From Xanthobacteraceae bacterium (GTDB lineage: Bacteria > Pseudomonadota > Alphaproteobacteria > Rhizobiales > Xanthobacteraceae): 64,000 bases of DNA. The notes below the pieces were generated by a model. That model did not search any database. It was not told the DNA's origin and saw only the letters and a list, made by a program, of their open reading frames with translations. Location: the NCBI GenBank assembly GCA_019454205.1, contig CP075369.1, forward strand, positions 1,860,001 through 1,924,000. The letters run 5' to 3'. How positions within the stretch are numbered: position 1 is the stretch's first letter; the number at the start of each line of letters is the position of its first letter. Below, in pieces: positions 53,357 to 61,172 of this stretch. The translations under genes were made by a program, and so were the position numbers.

Positions 53357-55896
53357 CTCTGCTGCAACTGTTCCTTCACCGCGGAAACCAGCGCGGTAAG
53401 GTCGAACGGCTTGGGCAGGAATGCGAACTCCTCGCCCGGCAACTGCGCGGCCAGCCCTTCCGAATAACCGGAAGCGAACATCACTTTTGTAGTGATGCCT
53501 GCGCTGCGGATTTCTTTCAGCATGGTCGGGCCGTCCATTACCGGCATCATCACGTCGGAGACGATGAGGTCGATATTGCCGTTCTCACGCTTTGCGATTT
53601 CGAGGCCTTCCTCGCCATCCGCCGCTTCCAGCACTGTGAAACCGCGCATGGAAAGCGCATGGGACGCGAAGCGGCGCACGCCATCCTCGTCCTCGACCAG
53701 AAGAATGGTGCCGCGTCCGGTGAGATTCTGCGGCTTCGCATCGTCGCCGCCCGCTTTCACGGTCGCCGCTTCGCGAGCCGCGATCACCTCCGCCTCAGTC
53801 GGAATGTAGCGCGGCAGGAAGATGCGGAACGTCGCGCCCTTGCCCGGCTGGCTCAGCGCATAGATGTAACCGCCGGATTGCTTGACGATGCCGTACACCG
53901 CCGCAAGGCCGAGACCGGTGCCCTTGTTCTTCTCCTTGGTAGTAAAGAAAGGCTCGAAGATCTTGCCGATGGCTTCCGGCGCAATCCCGTGTCCCGTGTC
54001 GGACACTTCGATCATCACATATTCCGCAGGTGGCATGCCTTCGTGCGAGAAGTGTGCGGCCTGCTCTTTATTCACGTTCACGGTGCGGATGCTGAGTTCA
54101 CCGCCGTCCGGCATCGCATCGCGGGCATTCGCAGCGAGGTTGATGAGCACGCGCTCTAGCTGGTTGATGTCCGCCTTGATCGGCCAAAGCTCGCGGCCGT
54201 AATTCGTTTCGATCTTGACCTTCTCGGTGACGACGCGGCGCAGGAGGCCCGTGGAAAGATCGGACACCACGTCGCCGACATGGAGCATTTCCGGCACCAG
54301 CGTCTCGCGCCGCGCGAATGCAAGCAGTTGCCGTACCAGCGCCGCCGCGCGCGTGCCGTATTGCCGGATCTGGTTCAGTTCCTGAAAACCCGGATCGGTT
54401 GGGCGCACCTTGACCAGCAACAGGCTCGCGTTGCCGATCATCGTTGTCAGGACGTTGTTGAAGTCGTGCGCGATGAAGCCGGCGAACTCGCCGATGGCCT
54501 GCATCTTCTGTGCCTGCGCGAACTGGTTTTCCAGTTTCTTTTCTTCGCTGGTGTCGATGGCGTGAACGATGGCCGCCTCGTTCGCATCCGCCGACTCGTC
54601 CACCGGCGTCACGAAGAAGCGCGCAAAGCGTGCTTCGCCGACCGCGAGCGGCAGTTCGACTTCCTTCGACGCGGTCTTGCTCTCCAGCACGCCGCGCATC
54701 AATGCTTCTAGTTTGCCGCGCTCCGACGCCGCCACCGTCGCGAAGACGGAAGGCTGCGTCGCACCGGCGACCGCCGAGCCGAATAGTTGCGCGAAGGTCG
54801 CGTTCGAGCTGACGATCTTGCCGTCGCGATCCACGGTCGCGATGGCGGCGGGAGAACTATGGAAGAAGCGCGCAAAGCGCACTTCCGCCGCGCGCAACGC
54901 ATCCGCGGCATCGCCGCTTTTCTGCCGGTTGAGCACCAGCGTGCGCGACGCACCCGGCGTACCGTCGGACGCGAACGCCACGCGATGCAACAGTTGCACC
55001 GGCAAACTGGTCCCGTCCTTCTTGCGCAGGTCGATGTCGAGCACTTCAACGCGCGCCGCGCCCGGCGACGGCACGATGTTTTGCAACAACGCCGCGCCAG
55101 TGCCCTGCACCAGAGAAGTAAGCGGCATCCCTTCGCCGCCGATTTCCGCGATGTCGTAGCCGAGCCAGTTCGCGAGCGTCGCGTTCAGGTAACCGATGCG
55201 TCCCTTCTCGTCGGTGGAGAAGAATCCGGCGGGCGCGTGGTCGAGGAAGTCGATTGCCTGCTGCAACGACTGGAACGCCGTTTCCTGCCGCTCGCGATCG
55301 CGCGTGATGTCGGCCATGGTCCACGCCGCGATGCGCGCGAGGCGGCCCTTGGTGCCGAGCGGACGAGCACGCAGGCGAAACCAGCGCGCCGCGCCATCCG
55401 CCGTTTCGGAAGGCACGCGGATTTCTTCTACATGCGAACGGCCGGCGCGCACCGCCTGCGCCAGACGGTAGATCGCATCCGCGACGGTAGGGTCGCTGGT
55501 GAAAAGCCGCTCGACCGGGCGCACGTCGTCGGGATGCTCGGCCCCGGTCAGTTCCAGATAGGCGCGGTTCGCATAGACCACGCGGCCGGAAGCGTCGGCG
55601 ATGGCAACGCCATCGCTGCCCGTGTCGGCCAGCGCCTTGGTCAGGTCGTTGCGGCTGGCGCGGCCGGCGAATTCCACGATGCCGGAAGCGTAAGCGAACA
55701 GCGCGAACACGCCTGCGACCGCAAGACCCGCCAGCACGGCGATGATGTAAGGCTCCGCCTGCTCGCGCCCCAGGAAAAGGAGCGAGACCGTCGCGCCGAC
55801 CAGCGCAACAGCCACGAACAGGACCAGCCCGGCGCTTCCCGTCGCCTGCGCGCGGTCCACGCCCGCCAGTTCTTCGTCCTTTTCCGGCCCGGCCAT
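53353..55896 (-). CDS. cckA: Cell-cycle hybrid histidine kinase CckA
   Basis: An 847-residue membrane hybrid kinase. Two helices (about 22-42 and 50-70) are followed by three PAS-type regions (near 85-200, 210-320 and 340-450), a HisKA domain with phospho-acceptor His477 (FIAHDFNN), an ATPase domain (NLAANARDAM, DTGHGI, GTGLGLAAVYGIVKQSGG) and a receiver domain with Asp781 (IVSDVMMPVMDGP). The order and the AHDFNN box match CckA, which phosphorylates ChpT and thereby CtrA, the master regulator of division and flagellar genes. GGAAGG precedes the ATG at 55896; a GTG 60 nt upstream is an alternative. It lies 62 nt after flhB. Confidence 0.92.
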   Translation of the reverse strand: MAGPEKDEELAGVDRAQATGSAGLVLFVAVALVGATVSLLFLGREQAEPYIIAVLAGLAVAGVFALFAYASGIVEFAGRASRNDLTKALADTGSDGVAIADASGRVVYANRAYLELTGAEHPDDVRPVERLFTSDPTVADAIYRLAQAVRAGRSHVEEIRVPSETADGAARWFRLRARPLGTKGRLARIAAWTMADITRDRERQETAFQSLQQAIDFLDHAPAGFFSTDEKGRIGYLNATLANWLGYDIAEIGGEGMPLTSLVQGTGAALLQNIVPSPGAARVEVLDIDLRKKDGTSLPVQLLHRVAFASDGTPGASRTLVLNRQKSGDAADALRAAEVRFARFFHSSPAAIATVDRDGKIVSSNATFAQLFGSAVAGATQPSVFATVAASERGKLEALMRGVLESKTASKEVELPLAVGEARFARFFVTPVDESADANEAAIVHAIDTSEEKKLENQFAQAQKMQAIGEFAGFIAHDFNNVLTTMIGNASLLLVKVRPTDPGFQELNQIRQYGTRAAALVRQLLAFARRETLVPEMLHVGDVVSDLSTGLLRRVVTEKVKIETNYGRELWPIKADINQLERVLINLAANARDAMPDGGELSIRTVNVNKEQAAHFSHEGMPPAEYVMIEVSDTGHGIAPEAIGKIFEPFFTTKEKNKGTGLGLAAVYGIVKQSGGYIYALSQPGKGATFRIFLPRYIPTEAEVIAAREAATVKAGGDDAKPQNLTGRGTILLVEDEDGVRRFASHALSMRGFTVLEAADGEEGLEIAKRENGNIDLIVSDVMMPVMDGPTMLKEIRSAGITTKVMFASGYSEGLAAQLPGEEFAFLPKPFDLTALVSAVKEQLQQS

Positions 55897-55958
55897 GGGC
55901 AAGCCTTCCGTTATTCCGTTCGCCCTGACAACCCCCGCAACCCCCGCGTCCCGCACGA

Positions 55959-57044
55959 TCAGTTCCGGTAACGCGGGTCGCGCTTGGCGTTGCGCAGCTT
56001 CATGACGTAGCCGATGAGTTCGGCCACCGCCTTGTAATGTTCGGTGGGGATTTCCTGATCGATCTCGACCGATTTGAACAGCGCGCGCGCCAGCGGCGGG
56101 TTCTGGATCACCGGAACCCCGCTCCGGGTCGCGACTTCGCGGATCTTCAACGCGATGTTGTCCTGCCCCTTGGCGACGCAGACCGGCGCACCCATGCCCT
56201 GCTCGTACTTCAGCGCAACCGCAAAGTGGGTCGGGTTCATCACGACCACGGTCGCGCCCGGCACTTCCTGCATCATGCGCTTGCGCGACCGCGACTGGCG
56301 GATCTGGCGCAGCTTCGCCTTGATGGTCGGATCGCCTTCCTGTTCCTTGTATTCCTCCCGCACTTCGCGGACCGACATGCGCTGGCGCTCATACCATTCG
56401 TGCTTGGTCCACAAATAATCGGCGGCCGCGATCAGTGCCATGATGACGGTGACCCCCGCCATAATCTTCAGCGCGAGGATGAAGGTGACCCTCAGCGAAA
56501 GCCCGATCTCGCCTTGAATCAGCAGGCCCGTGCGCTCCACTTCCGAAGCGCCGACCGCGTAAATCACCGAGCCGACGATGGCGAGCTTAAGCAGGCCTTT
56601 CACGAACTGCACAAGCGCGTGCTTCGAGAAAATGCGCTTTGCGCCCGAGATCAGCGAAATGCGGTTCAGCTTCGGCGCGAGCGGCTCCGTAGTCCAGAGC
56701 AGACGGTGCTGGATCGCGCTGCCTGCAATGCAGGCGACGACCAGAATCGCGAGCACAGGACCAATCGCGATCAGTGTCTGGCCGAGCACCCTGAATATGA
56801 TGTGCAGCACGATCGTAAGATCGTTGGCGAGATGCAGGTTGCCGAGCACGTCGCGAAACGCGACCGCCAGCTTGTTCGCCGCCGAACCGCCGAACATGAA
56901 CAACGCCAGCGTACCGCCGAGCAGCAGGAACCAGGTATTGACCTCCTGGCTCTTGGCGACATCGCCGCGCTTGATCGCGTCTTCCAGCCGCTTTGCGGTT
57001 GGGTCTTCTGACTTTTCGGTATCTTGCCCTTCGCTCTCCGCCAT
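55959..57044 (-). CDS. flhB: Flagellar export switch protein FlhB
   Basis: A 361-residue component of the flagellar type III export gate, which switches specificity from rod/hook to filament substrates. The N-terminus (EKSEDPTAKRLEDAIKRGDVAKSQE) is typical, and four helices follow. The autocleavage motif NPTH sits at residue 270 (VVMNPTHFAVALKY), matching E. coli numbering. The C-terminal domain ends with a basic tail. Last flagellar gene of flgB-flgC-fliE-fliQ-fliR-flhB. Confidence 0.97.
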   Translation of the reverse strand: MAESEGQDTEKSEDPTAKRLEDAIKRGDVAKSQEVNTWFLLLGGTLALFMFGGSAANKLAVAFRDVLGNLHLANDLTIVLHIIFRVLGQTLIAIGPVLAILVVACIAGSAIQHRLLWTTEPLAPKLNRISLISGAKRIFSKHALVQFVKGLLKLAIVGSVIYAVGASEVERTGLLIQGEIGLSLRVTFILALKIMAGVTVIMALIAAADYLWTKHEWYERQRMSVREVREEYKEQEGDPTIKAKLRQIRQSRSRKRMMQEVPGATVVVMNPTHFAVALKYEQGMGAPVCVAKGQDNIALKIREVATRSGVPVIQNPPLARALFKSVEIDQEIPTEHYKAVAELIGYVMKLRNAKRDPRYRN

Positions 57045-57056
57045 CGCGCCCTGCCT

Positions 57057-57824
57057 TTACCGGACGATGCCAAGCAGCACGGTTTCGAGATGGCCGAGGA
57101 AGACGAGCATCGCCGCGCCGATGAAAGCGCCGAGCATGGCGAAACCGATCATGATCGAGAGCGGCAGGCCGAGAAAGAACACCTGCAACTGCGGCATCAG
57201 CCGCGCAAGGAGTCCGAGGCCGAGATTGAACAGCAGCCCGAACACAAGGAACGGTGCGGCGAGTTGCAGGCCTATCTTGAACGCGCCGCCGACGATGGTC
57301 ACCATCAGCTGCGTCGCCTCCCCGGTCGGGAGAATCTCGCCGGGACGAAACAGCGTGTAGCTTTGATCCAGCGCGCCGATGGCGAGATGATGCAGGTCGG
57401 TGGCGAAGATCAGTGTGACGCCGAGCATCCCCAACAGATTGCCGATCATCATGCCCTGCTGGCCCTGATTGGGGTCGACGGCGGTCGCGAAGCCGAGGCC
57501 GAGCTGGTTGGCGATGGTCGCGCCCGCGACTTCCAGTGCGGACAGCGTGATACGCGCGGTAAGACCAAGCACCGCGCCGATGATGACTTCCTGAATCAGC
57601 ACGCCGACCAGCGGCACATAATTCGTGCCCTGCAACGCCGGATAATTCGCGCGATAGATCGGCAGCAGCACCAGTGTCAGCAATAATGCAATGACTAGAC
57701 GAATGCGCGTCGGGATACCGCGCTCGCCGATCCCCGGCATCAGCATCGTCATCGTGCCGAGCCGTGCGAACATCAGGATGAAGGTCGCCGCCAGACCGGG
57801 AAGGAAAGAGATATTGACGGTCAC
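57057..57824 (-). CDS. fliR: Flagellar export gate protein FliR
   Basis: A 255-residue membrane protein of the type III export gate, which with FliP and FliQ builds the spiral gate. Features are FILMFARLGTMTMLMPGIGERGIPTRIRL near the N-terminus and the hydrophobic repeats up to LPQLQVFFLGLPLSIMIGFAM. A GTG at 57824 has GAAGG 6 nt upstream; a TTG at 57842 next to the fliQ stop would add six residues. Confidence 0.94.
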   Translation of the reverse strand: MTVNISFLPGLAATFILMFARLGTMTMLMPGIGERGIPTRIRLVIALLLTLVLLPIYRANYPALQGTNYVPLVGVLIQEVIIGAVLGLTARITLSALEVAGATIANQLGLGFATAVDPNQGQQGMMIGNLLGMLGVTLIFATDLHHLAIGALDQSYTLFRPGEILPTGEATQLMVTIVGGAFKIGLQLAAPFLVFGLLFNLGLGLLARLMPQLQVFFLGLPLSIMIGFAMLGAFIGAAMLVFLGHLETVLLGIVR

Positions 57825-57842
57825 GACGCGGCCTTCGCGCAA

Positions 57843-58106
57843 CTAGCCGGAGATGATGCGGGTAGCGATGCGGCCCATGTAGCCGTTCAGCAAATCGCCC
57901 ATGAAGGGAAGCGCAATCAGGAGCGCGACGAAGATCGCGATGATCTTTGGCACGAATACCAGCGTCATTTCCTGAATCTGCGTCAACGCCTGAAACAGCG
58001 AAATGACGACGCCGACGACCAGCGCCACGATCATCAGTGGACCGGCCACCAGCAACAGCGTCCAGATGCCATCGCGCGCAACGTCGAGAACTTCGGGGCC
58101 ATTCAT
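57843..58106 (-). CDS. fliQ: Flagellar export gate protein FliQ
   Basis: An 87-residue protein with two membrane helices. The family pattern ALVVGVVISLFQALTQIQEMTLVFVPKI is present. It overlaps fliE by one base and abuts fliR. Confidence 0.96.
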   Translation of the reverse strand: MNGPEVLDVARDGIWTLLLVAGPLMIVALVVGVVISLFQALTQIQEMTLVFVPKIIAIFVALLIALPFMGDLLNGYMGRIATRIISG

Positions 58107-58414
58107 CAGATCGGCATCCTCATGATTTCTTCGTAAGCCTGGATCATGCGGTCGCGCACCGAAACCAGCGTTTCCACCGCGACTTCCGTTTCCGCGACCG
58201 CGGTCACGACGTCGACCAGATCGCCCTTGTTGTTGGTGGCGGCCACCATCTTCGCGTCGGCGGCCTGCATCTTGTTCTGGAAGTCGCCGAGCGCGTTTTG
58301 CAGCATCGAGCCGAACGAACCGTCGTTCGCGTTGGCTTTCGGTCCCTGCATCGGCCCGGTCGCCGCGCGCTGGAGCGCGGCATAGGCATTGGCGGCGATT
58401 GTCGGCGTGGTCAT
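58106..58414 (-). CDS. fliE: Flagellar rod-MS ring junction protein FliE
   Basis: A 102-residue protein that joins the MS ring to the rod. The C-terminal half (VDVVTAVAETEVAVETLVSVRDRMIQAYEEIMRMPI) is the conserved FliE region. It lies 16 nt after flgC. Confidence 0.94.
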   Translation of the reverse strand: MTTPTIAANAYAALQRAATGPMQGPKANANDGSFGSMLQNALGDFQNKMQAADAKMVAATNNKGDLVDVVTAVAETEVAVETLVSVRDRMIQAYEEIMRMPI

Positions 58415-58430
58415 GCGTTATGCCCCCGGC

Positions 58431-58841
58431 TTACGCTTTGAGGATTTCGATGGTGCGCGCGATCATGCGGCGCGTGGCGGTGATGACGTTGAGGTTCGCT
58501 TCGTAAGAGCGTTGCGCCTCGCGCATGTCCACCGTTTCGATTAGCGGATTGACGTTCGGATACTTCACGTTGCCCTGCGGGTCGGCGGCGGGGTGACCCG
58601 GCTCGTTGCGCACGGTGAAGTCGCTCTGGTCCGTGCGCACGTTGCCCATGTTGACGACGGTCGCCTGCAATTCGCGGTCGAAGCGGGTCTGGAACGTGGT
58701 AATGCGGCGGCGGTAAGGATCGTTGCCGGGAGCGTTCGCGGTCGAGTTCGCGTTCGCGATGTTCTCCGCGATGATCCGCATGCGGCCCGACTGCGCCCGC
58801 AGGCCGGTGGCCGAGATAAAAATGGAGCGCATGAAGTCCAT
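58431..58841 (-). CDS. flgC: Flagellar proximal rod protein FlgC
   Basis: A 136-residue rod protein. The N-terminal ISATGLRAQSGRMRIIAENIANANS and the C-terminal EAQRSYEANLNVITATRRMIARTIEIL are the helical rod motifs. It follows flgB by 9 nt. Confidence 0.96.
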   Translation of the reverse strand: MDFMRSIFISATGLRAQSGRMRIIAENIANANSTANAPGNDPYRRRITTFQTRFDRELQATVVNMGNVRTDQSDFTVRNEPGHPAADPQGNVKYPNVNPLIETVDMREAQRSYEANLNVITATRRMIARTIEILKA

Positions 58842-58850
58842 GACCTGCCC

Positions 58851-59249
58851 TCACTTCCTGCCGATGGCGATTTTGAAAAGACCGAGCGTGCGCGAGTAGA
58901 GCGCCGCCGCGGTCTGGTGATCGGTCTGGTTCTGCGCGATCCGCATCATCTCTTCTTCGAGCGAGACGGAATTGCCGCGCGGCGTAACCTCGAACGGCTG
59001 CGAGCGGTCGGATGCGAAAGACGGGTCACCGCCGCTAATGCCGTTGATGTGCCCGTTCTGGGTCGCAGCCACCTGCACCGAGGTTGCCGCCTGCAACTGG
59101 CGGCCGAAGTCCTGCACTTTCAGGTCGCGCCCGCGATAGCCGGGGGTCTCGGCATTGGCGACGTTCTCCGATAGCAGGCGTTGGCGCGCTTCCAGCCAGC
59201 GCATCTTCGATTTCAGCATCGAAAGCAGCGGAAGATCGCCGACCGACAT
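58851..59249 (-). CDS. flgB: Flagellar proximal rod protein FlgB
   Basis: A 132-residue rod protein with the motif RLLSENVANAETPGYRGRDLKVQDF. The ATG at 59249 begins the conserved sequence; an extension to 59288 is unsupported. First gene of the minus-strand flagellar operon, divergent from fliO. Confidence 0.94.
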   Translation of the reverse strand: MSVGDLPLLSMLKSKMRWLEARQRLLSENVANAETPGYRGRDLKVQDFGRQLQAATSVQVAATQNGHINGISGGDPSFASDRSQPFEVTPRGNSVSLEEEMMRIAQNQTDHQTAAALYSRTLGLFKIAIGRK

Positions 59250-59472
59250 GACGAAAAGCCCCAGTATCCGGATTGGACCAGCAGGCAAGTCTTGCCGGGT
59301 TTATGGTTAAGGGCTGGTTAACGCGTTAACCAAACCGGCCCGCGCGGCAAGTCCGGCCCGCTGAAGGCCCAAGGAAAGCCGCGTTTTTCGGGCTGTTCGG
59401 GACCCCGCGTTAACGATTTATTAGGCATAGGGGCGGCATTTTTTGCCTGCCCGTTAAGGAAGGGGCGCGTAC

Positions 59473-60411
59473 ATGTTGAAATCGATCTTCGGCGACAACC
59501 AGATTCTCATCTTCGCGGTGGCCTTCGTTGGCGTACTCGCGCTGATCGGCATTATGGCGCTCCTGTTCCGCCGTTTCGGCAGCGGGCGGCTGCCTTCCTC
59601 CGGCGGTGGCCGTGGCCGGCAGCCGCGCCTCGGCGTGCTGGACAGCGCCGCCGTGGACGCCAAGCGCCGCCTCGTCCTGATCCGGCGCGACAACGCCGAA
59701 CACCTCATCATGATCGGCGGCCCGACCGACGTGGTCGTGGAGACGAACATCGTCCGCGGCGGCGCAGCTGCGATGCCGCAGCCCGAACGACGTCCGATGC
59801 CGCAAGCGCGCATGCAGGCCGTCGAGCCGGAATTGCCCGAACCTTCGCTGGTCCCCGAACCCGACATGATTCAGGAACCGGCGCCGCGTCCGCAGCCGGC
59901 CGCTTATTCTCCGCCCCCGCCCATGCCGCAGCGCGCCGCTCCGCCCGCGCCGATGGCTCCTCCGCCGCCGCGCCCGATGGCTCCGCCTCCGGCTGCCGCT
60001 TCGCCGTTGCCGCCCGCTCCCGCGCCGATGGCCCCTCCGCCGATGGTGCCCGCTGCACCCGGCGCGCAACAACAGAAGCTCGATCCTCAATACGCCGACA
60101 TGGCGCAACGCCTCGAGGCTGCACTTCGCAAACCGGCGACGCCGCCTTCGACGCCTGCCCCGCAGCCCGCGCCCACGCAGGTCATTCCGCCTGTCGTGGC
60201 TCCCGCCTCTCCTGCCCCTGCACCGACCAAGCCGATGATGCCGCAGGCTGGCAGCCCGCGGCCGCCGGCAGCGCCGGCGCGACCCATGCCGCCCGCTCCC
60301 CGTCCTGCAACGGCCGCGCCTGCGCCCGCAGGCTCCAGCAAAGACAATGTCTTCGACAGCCTGGAGGCCGAAATGGCGAGCCTCCTCGGTCAGGACGGAA
60401 AGAAGAACTGA
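59473..60411 (+). CDS. fliO: FliO-like flagellar biosynthesis protein with Pro-rich tail
   Basis: A 312-residue protein. A single helix (ILIFAVAFVGVLALIGIMALLF, residues 11-32) is followed by the FliO cytoplasmic motif RRLVLIRRDNAEHLIMIGGPTDVVVE (about residues 65-90). FliO helps FliP assemble. The remaining 200 residues are almost only Pro, Ala and Met with Gln, a long disordered tail that is not present in the 120-residue enteric FliO. fliP follows after 2 nt, which supports the call. The direction is opposite to the flgB operon. Confidence 0.88.
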   Translation: MLKSIFGDNQILIFAVAFVGVLALIGIMALLFRRFGSGRLPSSGGGRGRQPRLGVLDSAAVDAKRRLVLIRRDNAEHLIMIGGPTDVVVETNIVRGGAAAMPQPERRPMPQARMQAVEPELPEPSLVPEPDMIQEPAPRPQPAAYSPPPPMPQRAAPPAPMAPPPPRPMAPPPAAASPLPPAPAPMAPPPMVPAAPGAQQQKLDPQYADMAQRLEAALRKPATPPSTPAPQPAPTQVIPPVVAPASPAPAPTKPMMPQAGSPRPPAAPARPMPPAPRPATAAPAPAGSSKDNVFDSLEAEMASLLGQDGKKN

Positions 60412-60413
60412 GA

Positions 60414-61157
60414 ATGTCCCGTGCCCGCCTCGTTGCACTGTTCGCAGGGATCGCACTGCTCGCTTTCGCGGGCGTGGCGGGCGCACAGGACATCAGCCTG
60501 ACCTTCGGCAACAACAACAACGCGGGCACGACCGAGCGCGTGATTCAACTGATCGCGCTGATCACCGTGCTTTCGCTCGCGCCTGCGATCCTCGTCATGG
60601 TGACGAGCTTCACCCGCATCGTGGTTGTGCTGTCGCTGTTGCGCACCGCCATCGGCCTGCAAACCGCACCGCCGAACGCCGTGATCGTCAGCCTCGCGCT
60701 GTTTCTCACCGCGTTCGTGATGGCGCCCGCGTTCCAGACCGCCTACGACACCGCGGTCAAGCCGATCATCGCCGGCGAGATGCAGCCGCAGCAGGCATTC
60801 GAAAAAGGCGCAGAACCGTTCCGCGCGTTCATGCTGAAGAACGTTCGCGAGAAAGACCTCGCGCTGTTCATCGACCTCTCGCGCGACCAGAAGCCGGAAA
60901 CGGCGGAAGCCACGCCGCTCCGCATTCTCGTCCCGGCCTTCATGATTTCCGAACTGCGCCGCGCGTTCGAGATCGGCTTTCTGCTGTTCGTGCCGTTTCT
61001 CGTGATCGATCTCGTGATCGCGTCGGTACTGATGTCGATGGGCATGATGATGCTGCCCCCGGTCATCGTATCGCTGCCGTTCAAGCTGATCTTTTTCGTC
61101 CTGGTGGACGGCTGGAGCCTCGTCGCAGGCTCGCTGGTGCAGAGCTTCGGAACGTAG
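60414..61157 (+). CDS. fliP: Flagellar export gate protein FliP
   Basis: A 247-residue gate subunit with a cleaved signal peptide (residues 1-24, ending AGA). Conserved parts are PAILVMVTSFTRIVVVLSLLRTAIGLQTAPPN and SELRRAFEIGFLLFVPFLVIDLVIASVLMSMGMMMLPP. It lies immediately after fliO. Confidence 0.97.
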   Translation: MSRARLVALFAGIALLAFAGVAGAQDISLTFGNNNNAGTTERVIQLIALITVLSLAPAILVMVTSFTRIVVVLSLLRTAIGLQTAPPNAVIVSLALFLTAFVMAPAFQTAYDTAVKPIIAGEMQPQQAFEKGAEPFRAFMLKNVREKDLALFIDLSRDQKPETAEATPLRILVPAFMISELRRAFEIGFLLFVPFLVIDLVIASVLMSMGMMMLPPVIVSLPFKLIFFVLVDGWSLVAGSLVQSFGT

Positions 61158-61172
61158 CGAAGCCCGCTTTCC

